A stretch of 64,000 nucleotides of DNA from Delphinus delphis (lineage: Eukaryota > Chordata > Mammalia > Artiodactyla > Delphinidae), in contig NC_082696.1 of assembly GCF_949987515.2 (NCBI RefSeq), positions 59,308,447 to 59,372,446 of the forward strand, in the 5' to 3' direction. The first letter of the stretch is position 1; every line of letters starts with the position of its first letter. This document shows, in pieces, positions 36,871-49,200 of this stretch. Under the pieces are notes generated by a model. It made no database searches, was not told the DNA's origin, and worked only from the letters and a program-made list of their open reading frames with translations. The translations under genes and the position numbers were made by a program.

Positions 36871-38008
36871 TTTTTTAACATATTTATTGGAGTATAACTG
36901 CTTTACAATGGTGTGTTAGTTTCTGCTGTATAACAAAGTGAATCAGCTATACATATACATATATCACCATATCTCCTCCCTCTTGAGTCTCCCTCCCACC
37001 CTCCCTATCCTACCCATCTAGGTGGTCACAAAGCACTGAGCTGATCTCCCTGTGCTATGTGGCTGCTTCTCACTAGCTATCTACTTTACATTTGGTAGTG
37101 TATATATGCCCATGCCACACTCTCACTTTGTTCCAGCTTACCCCTCCCCCTCCCTGTGTCCTCAAGTCCATTCTCTACATCTGTGTGTCTATTATTGTCC
37201 TGCCCCTAGGTTCTTCAGAACCACTTTTTTTTTTTTTAGATTCCATATATATGTGTTAGCATACGGTATTTGTTTTTCTCTTTCTGAATTACTTCACTCT
37301 GTATGACAGTCTCTAGGTCTACCCACCTCACTACAAATAACTCAACTTCATTTCTTTTTTTTTTTTGCGGTACGCGGGCCTCTCACTGTTGTGGCCTCTA
37401 CCGTTGCAGAGCACAGGCTCCGGACACACAGGCTCAGCGGCCGTGGCTCACGGGCCCAGCTGCTCCGCGGCATGTGGGATCTTCCCAGACCGGGGCACGA
37501 ACCTGTGTCCCCTGCATTGGCAGGCGGGCTCTCAACCACTGCGCCACCAGGGAAGCCTTTCATTTCTTTTATGGTTGAGTAATATTCCATTGCATATACG
37601 TGCAACATCTTCTTTATCCATTCATCTGCCAGTGGACACTTAGGTTGCTTCCATGTCCTGGCTATTGTAGATAGAGCGCGATGAACATTGTGGTACATAA
37701 CTCTTTTTGAATTATGGTTTTTTCAGGGTATATGCCCAGTAGTGGGACTGCTGGGTCATATGGTAGTTTTATTTTTAGTTTTTTAAGGAACCTCCATACT
37801 GTTTTCCATAGTGGCTGTATCAATATACATTGCCACCAACAGAAGAGTGTTTCCTTTTCTCCACACCCTCTCCAGCATTTATTGTTTGTAGATTTTTTAA
37901 TGATGGCCATTCTGACTGGTGTGAGGTGATACTTCATTATAGTTTTGATTTGCATTTCTCTAATGATTATTGATGTTGAGCATTCTTTCATGTGTTTGTT
38001 GGCAGTCT
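36871..38008 (-). mobile_element. 5'-truncated younger L1
   Basis: 3' UTR (36871-37240; ATTGGAGTATAACTGCTTTAC, GGTGGTCACAAAGCACTGAG) followed by the C-terminal ORF2 part. The frame 37662-37991 carries [29 protein letters not shown] and [15 protein letters not shown] perfect 11 bp target duplication tatactcatat flanks it (36860-36870 and 38009-38019). A SINE interrupts it at 37359-37558. Confidence 0.92.
37359..37558 (-). mobile_element. Compact CHR-type SINE nested in L1
   Basis: Minus-strand copy of the same compact form as at 19356 and 62012: ggcttccctggtggcgcagt start, B box ggttcgtgcc, GTCCGGAGCCTGTGCTCTGC, GTGAGAGGCCCGCGTACCGC and a short A tail. A perfect 12 bp target duplication ttcatttctttt flanks it (37347-37358 and 37559-37570); both copies are host L1 sequence. 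Open frames at 37303-37698 on both strands run through it and mean nothing. Confidence 0.96.
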
Positions 38009-38549
38009 TATACTCATATATTTTTAAATTGTTTTATCAATTACTAGTCTATCAATTAACTATGGATTTGTATAGTTCTCCTTTTCATTCTGTGAAATTT
38101 TGTTTCATCCCTTTTGAAGTTCTATTATTGAGCACATGCAGACTTTGGACTGTTATGCCTTGAAGACTTTTATAATTATGATATATTCTCCTTTAACCCT
38201 GATAATTTAATTTGTCTACTTTTCTTCTTATTTTAACATAGCATTCCTACTTTCTTATAGTTTTCTTGTAGACAATTTATGTATGAGTCTTTATTTAAAA
38301 ATCTATCCTGCTATTTATTTACTTATTTATTTTTATTATTTCTTATAAAGTTTATTCATAAAATGATGGATCATTCATTTTCTTTTTTTAAATTAGTTAT
38401 CCATTTTATACATATTAGTGTATACATGTAAATCCCAATCTCCCAATTCATCACACCACTACCCCCACCCCCACCCACCACTTGCCCCTCTTGGTGTTCA
38501 TAGGTTTGTTCTCTACATCTGTGCCTCAATTTCTGCCCTGCAACCTGCT

Positions 38550-41500
38550 TCATCTGTACCATTTTTCTAGGTTCCACATATGTGTTAATATACAATATTT
38601 GTTTTTCTCATTCTGACTTACCTCACTCTGTATGACAGTCTCTAGATCCATCAACGTCCCTACAAATGACCCAATTTCATTTCTTTTTATGGCTGAGTAA
38701 TATTCTATTGTATATGTGTACCACGTCTTTATCCATTCATCTGTCGATGGGCATTTAGGTTGCTTCCATGACCTGGCTATTGTAAATAGTGCTGCAATGA
38801 ACATTGGGGTGCTTGCGTCTTTTTGAATTTTGGTTTTCTCTGGGTATATGCACAGTAGTGGGATTGCTGGGTCACATGGTAGCTCTATTTGTAGTTTTTT
38901 AAGGAACCTCCATACTGTTCGCCATAGTGGCTCTATCAATTTACATTCCCACCAACAGTGCAAGAGGGTTCCCTTTCCTCCACACCCTCTCCAGCATTGT
39001 TGTTTGTAGATTTTCTGATGATGCCCATTCTAACTGGTGTGAGGTGATAGCTCATTGTAGTTTTCAACGGCATTTCTCTAATAATTAGTGATGTTGAGCA
39101 GCTTTTCATTTGATTCTTGTCCATCTGTATGTCTTCTTTGGAGAAATTCTATTTAGGTCTTCTTCCCAGTCTTTGATTGGGTTGTTTGTATTTTTTTAAT
39201 ATTGAGCTGCATGAGCTGTTTATATATTTTGAAGATGAATCCTTTCTCCATTGATTTGTTTGCAAATATTTTCTCCCATAATGAGGGTTGTCTTTTCGTC
39301 TTCTTTATGGTTTCCTTTGCTTTGCAAAAGCTTTTAAGTTTCATTAGGTCCCATTTGTTTATTTTTGTTCTTATTTCCATTACTCTAGGAGGTGGATCAA
39401 AAAAGATCTTGCTGTGATTTATGTCAAAGACTGTTCTTCCTACGTTTTCCTCTAAGAGTTTTATAGTGCCTGGTCTTACATTTAGGTCTCTAAACCATTT
39501 CGAGTTTATTTTTCTGTATGGTGTTAGGGAGGTTCTAATTTCATTCTTTTACATGTAGCTGTCCAGTTTTCCCAGTACCACTTAATGAAGAGACTGTCCT
39601 TTCTCCATTGTATATCCTTGCCTCCTTTGTCATACATTAGTTGACCATAGGTGCGTGGGCTTATCTCTGGGATTTCTATCCTTTCCATTGATCTATATTT
39701 CTCTTTTGTGCCAGTACCATACTGTCTTGATTACTGTAGCTTTGTAGTATACTCTGAAATCAGGGAGTCTGATTCCTCCAGCTCCGTTTTTTTCCCTCAA
39801 GACTGCTTTGGCTATTTGGGGCCTTTTGTGTCTCCATACAAATTTTAAGATTTTTTTGTTCTAGTTCTGTAAAAAAGGCTGTTGGTAATCTGATAGGGGT
39901 TGCATTGAATCTGTAGATTGCTTTGGGCAGTATAGTCATTTTCTCACTATTGATTCTTCCAATCCAAAAACATGGTATATCTCTCCATCTGTTGGTATCA
40001 TCTTTAATTTCTTCATCAGCGTCTTACAGTTTTTTGCATATAGGTCTTTGGTCTATTTAGGTAGGGTTATTCCTAGGTATTTTATTCTTTTTGTTGCAAT
40101 GGTAAATGGGAGTGTTTTCTTCATTTCTTTTTCAGATTTTTCATCATTAGTGTATAGGAATGCAAGAGATTTCTGTGCGTTAATTTTGTATCCTGCTACT
40201 TTTCCTGAATCATTGATTAGCTCTAGTAGTTTTCTGGTGGCATCTTTTAGATTATCTATGTATAGTATCATGTCATCTGCAAACAGTGACAGTTTTACTT
40301 CTTCTTTTCCAATTTGTATTCCTTTTATTTATTTTTCTTTTCTGATTGCCATGGCTAGGACTTCCAAAACTATGTTGAATAATAGCGGTGAGAGGGGACA
40401 TCCTTGTCTTGTTCCTGATCTTAGAGGAAATGCTTTCAGTTTTTCACCATTGAGAATGATGTTTGCTGTGAGTTTGTCATATATGGCCTTTATTATGTTG
40501 AGGTAGGTTCCCTCTATGCCCAGTTTCTGCAGAGTTTTTATCATAAGTGGGTGTTGAATTTTCTCAAAAGCTTTTTCTGCATCTATTGAGATGATCATAT
40601 GGTTTTTCTTCTTCGATTTGTTAATATGGTGTATCACATGGATTGATTTGCATATATTGAAGAATCCTTGCATCCCTGGGATAAATCCCACTTGATCATG
40701 GTGTATGATCCTTTTAATGTGTTGTTGGATTCTGTCTGCTAGTATTTTGTTGAGGATTTTTGCATGTATATTCATCAGTGATATTGGTCTGTAATTTTCT
40801 TTTTTTGTAGTATCTTTGTCTGGCTTTGGGTGATGGTGGCCTCATAGAATGAGTTTGGGAGTGTTCCTTCCTCTGCAATTTTTTGGAAGAGTTTGAGAAG
40901 GATGGGTGTTAGTTCTTCTCTAAATGTTTGATAGAATTCACCTGTGAAGCCATCAAGTCCTGGACTTTTGTTGGTTGGAAGATTTTTAATCACAGTTTCA
41001 ATTTCATTACTTGTGATTGGTCTGGTCATATTTTCTATTTATTCCTGGTTCAGTCTTGGAAGGTTATAGCTTTCTAAGAATTTTTTTCATTTCTTCCAGG
41101 TTGTCCATTTTATTGTCATAGAGTTGCTTGTAGTAGTCTCTTAGGATGCTTTGTATTTCTGCGGTGTCTGTTGTAACTTCTCCTTTTTCATTTCTAATTT
41201 TATTGATTTGCGTGTTCTCCCTCTTTTCTTGATGAGTTTGGCTAATCGTTTATCAATGTTGTTTATCTTCTCAAAGAACCAGCTTTTAGTTTTATTGATC
41301 TTTGCTATTGTTTCCTTTGTTTCTATTTCATTTATTTCTGCTCTGATCTTTATGATTTCTTTCCTTCTGCTAACTTTGGGTTTTGTTTGCTCTTCTTTCT
41401 CTAATTTCTTTAGGTGTAAGGTTAGATTGTTTATTTGAGATGTTTCCTGAGTTAGGCTTGTATTCCTATAAACTTCCCTCTTAGAACTGCTTTTGCTGCA

Positions 41501-42359
41501 CCCCATAGGGTTTGGATCGTCGTGTTTTCATTGTCATTTGTCTCTAGGTATTTTTTGATTTCCTCTTTGATTTCTTCAGTGATCTCTTGGTTATTTAGTA
41601 ACGTATTACTTAGCCTCCATGTGTTTGTGGTTTTTTACGTTTTTTTCCCTGTAATTTATTTCTAATCTCATAGCGTTGTGGTCAGAAAAGATGCTTGATT
41701 TGATTTCAATTTTCTTAAATTTACTGAGGCTTGACTTGTCACTCAAGATGTGATCTATCCTGGAGAACGTTCCATGCACACTTGAGAAGAAAGTATAATC
41801 TGCTATTTTTGGATGTCCTATAAATATCAATTAAATCTATCTGGTCTATTGTGTCATTTAAAGCTCGTTTTTCCTTATTAATTTTCTATTTGGATGATCT
41901 ATCCATTGGTGTAAGTGAGGTGTTAACATCCCCCACTATTATTCAGTTACTGTCGATTTCCTCTTTTAGAGCCGTTAGCAGTTGCCTTATGTATTGTGGT
42001 GCTCCTGTGTTGGGTGCACATATATTTATAGTTGTTATGTCTTCTTCTTGGATTGATCCCTTGATCACTATGTACTGTCCTTCTTTGTCTCTTGTAGCAT
42101 TCTTTATTTTAAAGTCTATTTTATCTGATATGAGTACTGCTACTACAGCTTTCTTTTGATTTCCATTTGCATGGAATATCTTTTTCCATCCCCTCACTTT
42201 CAGTCTATATGTGTCCCTAGGTCTGAAGTGCGTCTCTTGTAGACAGCATATATATTGGTCTTGTTTTTGTATCCATTCAGTGAGCCTGTGTCTTTTGGTT
42301 AGAGCATTTAATCCACTCACGTTTAAGGTAATTATCGATATGTATATTCCTATTACCAT
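38550..42359 (-). pseudogene. L1 ORF2 (endonuclease/reverse transcriptase), disrupted
   Basis: In intact L1s this protein nicks target DNA and copies L1 RNA at the nick. Here the start (MVIGIYISIITLNVSGLNA, 42359) and the endonuclease domain are readable to 41943, where one in-frame stop follows EEIDSN; the frame then resumes (GTFSRIDHILSD, FSDHNAMRLEINYR, 41606-41830). The reverse transcriptase part shows [14 protein letters not shown] (41029-40775), [16 protein letters not shown] and [16 protein letters not shown] (40775-40329), and the FADDMILYI catalytic box at about 40260-40290. A single stop lies near 40329 and frameshifts follow. The C-terminal part reads [10 protein letters not shown] to KNKYCILTHMWNLEK (38963-38550). 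Total span, about 3.8 kb, is normal for ORF2, so damage is by point changes and small indels and not by large deletion. Confidence 0.9.
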
Positions 42360-42418
42360 TTTCTTAATTGTTTTGGGTTTGTTTTTGTAGGTCCTTTTCC
42401 TTCTCTTGTGTTTCCCAC

Positions 42419-43349
42419 TTAGAGAAGTTCCTTTAGCATTTGTTGTAGAATTGGTTTGGTGGGGCTGAATTCTCTTAGCTTTTGCTTGTCTGTAAAGCTT
42501 TTGATTTCTCCATCCAATCTGAATGAGATCCTTGCCTAGTAGAGTGATCTTGGTTATAGGTTCTTCCCTTTCATCACTTTAAATATGTCATGCCACTCCC
42601 TTCTGGTTTGTAGAGTTTCTGCTGAGAAATCAGCTGTTAACCTTACGAGAGTTCCCTTGTATGTTAGTTGTCATTTTTCTCTTTCTGCTTTCAATAATTT
42701 TTCCTTGCCTTTAATTTTTGCCAATTTGATTACTATGTGTCTCAGCGTGTTTCTCCTTGGGTTTATCCTGCATGGACTCTACACTTCCTGGACTTGGGTG
42801 GCTATTTCCTTTCCCATGTTAGTGAAGTTTTCAACTAAATCTCTTCAAATATTTTCTTGGGTCCTTTCTCTCTCTCTTCTCCTTCTGGGACCCCTATAAT
42901 GCAAATGTTGTTGCATTTAATGTTGTCCCAGAGGTCTCTTAGGCTGCCTTCATTTCTTTTCAGTCTTTTTTCTTTATTCTGTTCCACAGCAGTAAATTCC
43001 ACTGTTCTGTCTTCCGGGTCACTTATCGATTCTTCTGCCTCAGTTATTCTGCTATTGATTCCTTCTAGTATATTTTTCATTTCAGTTATTCTGTTGTTGA
43101 TCTCTGTTTGTTTGTTCTTTAATTCTTCTAGGTCTTTGCTAAACATTTCTTGCATCTTCTCTATCTTTGCCTCTATTCTTTTCCCGAGGTCGTGGATCAT
43201 CTTCACTATCGTTATTCTGAATTATTTTTCTGGAAGGTTGCCTATCTCCACTTCATTTTGTTTTTCTGGGGTTTTATCTTTTTCCTTCATCTGGTACATA
43301 GCCCTCTGTCTTTTCATCTTGTCTATCTTTCTGTGAATGTGGTTTTCAT
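42419..43349 (-). pseudogene. L1 ORF1 (RNA-binding chaperone protein), disrupted
   Basis: Intact ORF1p coats L1 RNA as a trimer. Here the coiled coil is clear (MKMIHDLGKRIEAKIEKMQE at 43206, with heptad-like repeats such as NNRITEMKNILEGINSRITE), followed by the RRM-like NICIIGVPEGEE motif (about 42880-42860). The stop at 42835 cuts the C-terminal domain, but its sequence (TADFSAETLQ-like and REFS-like regions) can be followed in the other frames to a TAA at 42419-42421. A further stop separates 43206 from the likely original start near 43349. Length of about 310 codons fits the family. Confidence 0.85.
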
Positions 43350-44207
43350 TCCACAGGCTGCAGGACTATAGTTCTTCTTGCTTCTGCTGTCTGGCCTCTG
43401 GTGGATGAGGCTATGGAAGAGGCTTGTGCAAGTTTCCTGATGGGAGGGAATGGTGGTGGGTAGAGCTGGATGTTGCTCTGGTCGGCAGAGCTCAGTAAAA
43501 CTTTAATCCACTTGTCTGCTGATGGGTGGGGCTGGGTTCCCTCCCTGTTGGTTGTTTGGCCTGAGGCCACCCAACACTGGAGCCTCTTTGGTGGGGCTAA
43601 TGGTGGACTCTGGGAGGGCTCACGCCAAGGAGTACTTCCCAGAACCGCTGCTGCTTGTTCTCACGGTGAGACACAGCCATCCCCCACCTCTGCAGGAGTC
43701 CCTCCAACACTAGCAGGTAGGTCTGCTTCAGTCTCCTGTGGGGTCACTGCTTCTTCCCCTGGGTCCTGATGTGCACACTACTTTGTGTGTGCCCTCCAAG
43801 AGTGGAGTCTCTGTTTCCTCAAGTCCTGTCAAAGTCCTACGATCAAATCCCACTAGCCTTCAAAGTCTGATTCTCTAGGAATTCCTCCTCCCATTGCAGG
43901 GCACCCAGTTTGGGAAGCCTGACGAGGAACTCAGAACCTTTATTCCAGTGGGTGGACTTCTGTGGTATAAGTCTTCTCCAGTTTGTGAATCACCCACCCA
44001 GCAGTTATGGGATTTGATTTTATTGTGATTGAGCCCCTCCTATCGTCTCTTTGTGGCTTCTCCCTTGTCTTTGGATGTGAGGTATCTTTTTTGGTGAGTT
44101 CCAGTGTCTTCCTGTCGATGATTGTTCAGCAGTTAGTTGTGATTCCAGTGCTCTTGCAAGAGGGAGTGAGAGCATGTCCTTCTACTCCACCGTCTTCAAC
44201 CAATCCT
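43350..44207 (-). promoter_or_regulatory. L1 5' UTR (internal promoter region)
   Basis: About 860 bp upstream of ORF1 on the minus strand, clearly less AT-rich than the rest of the stack and ending at the L1 5' terminus. In intact L1s this region holds the internal RNA polymerase II promoter. Open frames on it (43346-43769, both strands) are not genes. Current promoter activity is unknown. Confidence 0.75.
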
Positions 44208-44401
44208 ATTCCTGCTTTTTAATTGAGTTGTTTAGCCATTTACATTTAATATAATAATCAATATGGTTAGGTTTAATCTAGCAATTTGTTTTTCATTTTC
44301 TATTTCTTCCACATGGTTTTGTTTCTTCTTTCCTTTCTTTCTTTTGTTTGACTTTTTTATACTGAGTGATTAAGTTCAGTGCTTTTTTTGTTAGTACATT
44401 T

Positions 44402-44555
44402 GGCTGTACTCATTCAAGTACCCACCCATTCAACAGATAATGCAGTGATTAGCCCCACCATACACCAGGCTCAGTACCATGTAGTGGGGAGTACAGAGGT
44501 GATTAGGACAGACACTGCCCACTCAGAGTTTCTTCCATCAAACATTTAATTTTTT
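44402..44555 (-). repeat. L2-like LINE 3' fragment
   Basis: CATTCAAGTACCCACCCATTC, AGTGATTAGCCCCACCATACA, CCAGGCTCAGTACCATGTAG, GGACAGACACTGCCCACTCAG: the diverged reverse-complement L2 3' end order. Confidence 0.55.
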
Positions 44556-45085
44556 TTTCAGAGACTATATTTTATAATTCTAGAACATTCATCAGATTCC
44601 TATTTATTAATTCCATTCTGTATGAAGTACTCAAGAGAATTTTTATTTTCTTAAAAGTATTAATTGCAAATACTTTAAAATTATTTATCCTAAATTTCAG
44701 TATTTCATGATCTGTGGCCCTCTTTCTTCTGTTTGTTTCTTTCTGGGATTTTGTTTATTTTTTTCTATCTCTTAAGGATGTATGGTATTTTTTTTTCAAC
44801 TGAATTCCAGATATAGAGTATAAAGATTTAAAGTCTCTGTATCATGTTATAATATTTTTTCCAGGCAGGCAGTTTGAGTAGAACAGACCATCTACTTAGG
44901 AGTGAGATGATTTGAGACTGGGTTTCAAAATTTGTGAGAAAATTTTGAAATTTTTTTTCAAGGTCCTTTCTCCTTGGCAGGACTTGATCTCCTATTTTTG
45001 CCCCTCAGCACGGTGAAACTGCAAAAAATCTCTGCTTATTCTTCTTGATTTCTCGGACTCCCATCTTACAATGTTTAGGAATCTG
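44556..45085 (-). repeat. Possible old L1/HAL1 5'-region fragment
   Basis: TTTTATAATTCTAGAACATTC, AGATTCCTATTTATTAATTCC, ATTTCAGTATTTCATGATCTG and GAATTCCAGATATAGAGTAT resemble the 5' region of old L1M/HAL1 elements on the minus strand. This is family recognition from memory, with high divergence. Confidence 0.4.
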
Positions 45086-45354
45086 CAAATCCCTCAAGGA
45101 CAACAGTGGCACAGAATATCAATTTCACCTCAATATGTTTTCCTTTTCCTAAGACCTTAGCTCTTCAAAACCTGCCTACTTTGGTTTCTCTACAATGCCT
45201 CCAGTCAGCTAGTTTTTGTATTTCCAATAGCTTTTATATTGTTCTCCAAGCAAAGGCTGTTCTGATAATAGGATACTTTATCATAGTTCAGGAAAAAAAA
45301 TATCAGTATATCTCTTATAGGCTTTTGGGTTCTAATAAAATGATTTACATATTT

Positions 45355-45460
45355 GTCTTACATCCACTACTAGATTATGAATTTCTTATAGGCAAGGACT
45401 CTGACTCATTATCTTTAGTTGTTCAGGGACTGAGATAGAGTCAGCTGTCAGTAATTATTA
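45355..45460 (+). repeat. L2 LINE 3' end
   Basis: CACTACTAGATTATGAATTTC, TTATAGGCAAGGACTCTGAC, TCATTATCTTTAG and a GTCAGTAATTATTAAGG-like end follow the L2 3' consensus order (CTAGACTGTGAGCTCCTTGAGGGCAGGGAC and so on). Confidence 0.6.
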
Positions 45461-45764
45461 AGGTTTTCAGTTACATCTCTTATTTCTGTCTTAAAAAAAA
45501 TAAAAAGTCTGCACACTTCTCTTCTAAACTACTTACTCCCCCCCACACCCCCACATATCTCTCTACCTGCTACTCTCTGGATTGGTAGTATCATCGTTCC
45601 ATTCTATCCTCTGATCTCCTTAAAAAACTATTTTAAAATACTTCAGGATTCTTTTCTTTCCTGACACTAACCAGGTGTGATCAGAACATAATCTATCATC
45701 TCTCAGTAAACATATTCTTAATGCCCTGAATGCTTTAAATGAAAAGTCAGTATTCTTCCTCCTT

Positions 45765-45830
45765 CAAACAGACTGTGAGCCCCTTGACAGCAGAAGCTGT
45801 CCCTTTTGCTTAGCATATATCCCCTTACGA
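45765..45830 (+). repeat. L2 LINE 3' end scrap
   Basis: CAGACTGTGAGCCCCTTGAC, AGCAGAAGCTGTCCCTTTTG, CTTAGCATATATCCCC: a short L2 3' piece. Confidence 0.5.
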
Positions 45831-45932
45831 AGTGGGTTCAACACCAGGTAAAACAATGGCAGTTTGAGAAATGTGGTGCTGGTCACCTGCAAACCTCAGA
45901 AAGGGGGCTAAGTTATATTTGAGTTGAATGGG

Positions 45933-46272
45933 AATAACAAACTATAACAGAATTAATGAAATTTCTCCAATAATATAAGCACAATGGAGACTTTTCATTA
46001 ATTTAATCTGTCATGAATGCTGGCATTTATCTTCATACCCCTAGAATCTGTTTTCTAGGCAGAAGATCCCTACTCTTTAATAGAACTTGATGGTAAGCTC
46101 CGAATAACAAACCATAACAGAATTAATGAAATTTCTCCAATAATATAAGCACAATGGAGACTTTTCATTAATTTAATTTCTCATGAATGCTCACATTTAT
46201 CTTCATACCGCTATAATCTGTTCTCTAGGCAGAAGATTCCTACTCTTTAATAGAACTTGATGGTAAGCTCCG
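45933..46272. repeat. 2 x 170 bp tandem duplication
   Basis: Copy 1 (45933-46102) and copy 2 (46103-46272) both start aataacaaac and end gatggtaagctccg. By eye they differ at about nine of 170 positions, all substitutions and no indels. The unit matches no repeat I recognise. Confidence 0.97.
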
Positions 46273-49200
46273 AGGTAAAGTCGTATCCAGAAAGGTTAAT
46301 CTTTATGTTTAAGTGCTTCTAAGCATTGAAGTTCACAGTAAGTAAGCTTTTAATCAGCAATTACACATAGTAAATATATAAATATACACATGGAGAGTAA
46401 AACATCAGTCTAATTGTTTACCCATATGCAAAGACTGATTGAAACAATTCCTACCACCTCACTTAACATTCAGAATTTTATTGGGTCTACTCCAATTCTA
46501 CCTTTACATATCAGAACAAAGACATGTGGAATTTTAAAAATTATATCAGTCTTTGAAGATTAGCAAACATGCCCCTTCTGAGTGTCACTTTTATCTAATT
46601 CAGCATCATTTGCCTGGTTTAAATCTTTAAAATAACCAAAAAAAAAAAAAAAGGTGAAAACACCTGCACAAAAGAATGCTCAATTCAACTAGTAGACAAA
46701 AAAGGGGAAAAAGGAAAAAAAAAGTAAACATGGCACAGTAGGAGAATAAAGCTTCTGGGGAAAGAAAGCAAAGCTGTGTGACAGATGGAAAGGTCTCAAT
46801 GGATGAATGGTACTACTACAAATAAGTAGCAGGCAGCCAGAGGGAATCAAATAATAATTATGGAAGAAAAATGAGGGTTAAAAAAGAAGAAAAGAATGCT
46901 TTGACTCAAGCTACAGATTCTATATTAATAAAATTTCCTATATTTAAAATATATTTAATTACACATTCACAGAAGGTAGAAAATAATTCATGTCAAATAG
47001 GGTAGACAGTTGACAAGTGAACCAGTATAGACAATATAAAAAGCTCAACATGTCCTTGGAGAGGAAGGAATGCATTCCACAATTTGTACTGGCATGCCCC
47101 CAAACCTGAACAGATTACTTTCTGACGATCAATATCTGTAACCACCAGAGGCCTGTTAAAGAGTTTTTTTAAAAAATCAGCTTCAAAGAGACCTGGTCCC
47201 CAGCTTACATTTTACTTTTGCCAGTGGGTGCTGAGGTAAGAGTTTTGGACAAGGCTCATTTTTCTTCTCTTTACAGGGCTGTGTACTGAATATGAAGTAC
47301 CCTAGCATGTTCTCAGGCTCTAGTCAGCTGGATTCAAGCTCTGTTTATAGATACTGTGAAAGAAGACCAATTCCCTTCACCACCCTGAAATCAGCCTGTG
47401 CATATTCAACTCAATGAAAATTGCTGGCCACACTTTAGCTGGGATTCTAAAAGTAAGTGCTTATTCATCAATCTGATTTTAGCCTAATGTCGAGTATAAG
47501 TGGAGTATTTTCTATTTGAATCAAGTGGTGTTACAGTTACTTGACTTGAAAACCTAGAACATTTCCTCCCTTCCCATTTCTATAATATATGCGAATATCA
47601 GTGAATCAAACAATAGTTTTCCTAACACATTTCTATCCATAATAAAATAATTAAAAATATATTTCTAACAGTGCAGGAAATTTAAAACAAATAACAGGGA
47701 GAGCCACATAATTTCCCCATGCTTAACCACTGTAGAATACTCACTTCAGTCTAGAACAACTGTTTCTAAAATATTACACTGCAGCACTCTACTTTGAGAC
47801 ATTCTCCTATTAAATTTTACATCATTAGGTACATTTGGGTACCCTATATATTCTACCCTTCTCTGGGCAGTTGATAACTCACACTATCAGGTGAACAGCT
47901 CTGAGAGGTTCCACAGCGAATGAATCTATTTAGCTCTTTTTAACCCAGCATTTCTCAAGTGGATTTGAATCATAAGTTATTTAAAATCCTAAACAACTTT
48001 AGCGTACATCCATCTGGAGTCGTTTGTCAAAATTCTGCCTTGGAGTTCACTCAAGTTCATGATCATTTCCCCTTTGACTAAAATAATTTTTTTTCTAAGT
48101 AGTGAAAGTGAAAACTACAGAGAAGGCAGAGAATAATATTTCTCCTCCACCTCATCTAATATCCAGAACCTGTCTACCTGAATAAATGTTTGCAAGGAGG
48201 ACAGCAATGGAGGGGGAAGAGAAAAGCCTCCCTTATTATAAGGATACATCTTATCGCTCTCTGCTCAATCCCTCTCAACCTGCAAGTGACTGTTTTATTA
48301 AAAGTAAACTCGAGGGTGATAGATGAAAAGAACAACTGTAGCCTTTAATCACAAGGCTATGGCATTTCAGCAGTGTTGGTAGATGGAGGGAATAGTGAAA
48401 TCATTGGAGACTTAAACAAATGGATTAGAAAAGGTGCTGAAGTGAGTTGCTGGATATATTTCAAAACAGAAACTTGATTAACTAATGCACAAAATGCAAG
48501 TGAACTCTTCCAATCAATAATCCAAAATTCCTAAGTATGATATCTGGATTGTGATATTTAAACAAAGTATGCAAATAATCAATGTGAGAGTTTCTGTGTT
48601 TGAAAAATAAAGTGGCAACATTGTATAAATTTCAGATTGTTTTATTCTTTACCCTTTATATCATTATTCCTATAAGATGTTCTGCAAAAATTCAGTCAAG
48701 TAAAGTAAATTTAAGAATCCTGAATATGATATCTCATAGTTGAACATGTCTAACGCAAATTATCATTATAAAGGTCCTGGGAAGTCCTGCAATGCAGAAG
48801 GGCTTTGACCTTTGCTTGCGTTTTTCTCTAACTTAATGGAATGGAGAGCAATATTTCCATAGTAAGACTATTCATATCCTAAGGTATACTTTAGGAAATA
48901 GTTTTCAAGTGTTTCTTACAACAGATTATGCTTATAAAGCTATGGAAATATAGAATGGTTTACAATGCTTGGGAGAGTGTCAAATGGTAATATATTAAAA
49001 CAGCATATCTCAAAGTATGATCAAGGAAATCTTAGCTTCCCCAAGACCCTTTCAGAGAACCCATGAGGTCAAAGCTCTTTTAATAATACTAAGATGTCAT
49101 TTTACCTTTGCATTTTCATTGTTCCACATATGTACAGAGGAAATTTCTAGTGAAAATAAATATTGCTAGATGTAATCCACATAAACAAAATATTTTTGGA

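Larger units (their letters stand above)
38313..44207 (-). mobile_element. Nearly full-length L1 (about 5.9 kb)
   Basis: A complete L1 layout on the minus strand: 5' UTR (43350-44207), ORF1 (42419-43349), a short spacer, ORF2 (38550-42359), 3' UTR and an A-rich AATAAATAAGTAAAT-type tail at about 38313-38340. The 5' end matches the artiodactyl/cetacean L1 start (on the minus strand GACGGTGGAGTAGAAGGACA). A weak target duplication is suggested by ctatcctgct at 38304-38313 against ctattcctgct next to 44207. Both ORFs are broken by stops, so it is not competent today. It lies inside an older L1. Confidence 0.9.
36350..44400 (-). mobile_element. Second old L1M-type LINE-1, split by two younger L1s
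   Basis: Pieces at 36350-36859, 38020-38312 and 44208-44400 read in order as old ORF2 from the start of the reverse-transcriptase region through the endonuclease to the ORF1/ORF2 spacer (for example GATATGTTGTGTTTTCATTTG, TTGTGGGTAGATTCC, GTTTAGCCATTTACATTTAAT). It overlaps in content with the old L1 at 31560, so it is a separate copy. L1s inserted at 36871 and 38313 split it. Boundaries are approximate. Confidence 0.7.

Noticed and set aside
40053..42359. A possibly functional reverse transcriptase/endonuclease gene
   Set aside because: Catalytic boxes are readable but several in-frame stops and frame changes break the L1 ORF2, so it is a pseudogene.
45539..45556. C-rich run resembling a quadruplex or G-rich regulatory site
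   Set aside because: Short, irregular C runs on one strand only and no flanking context to support a function.
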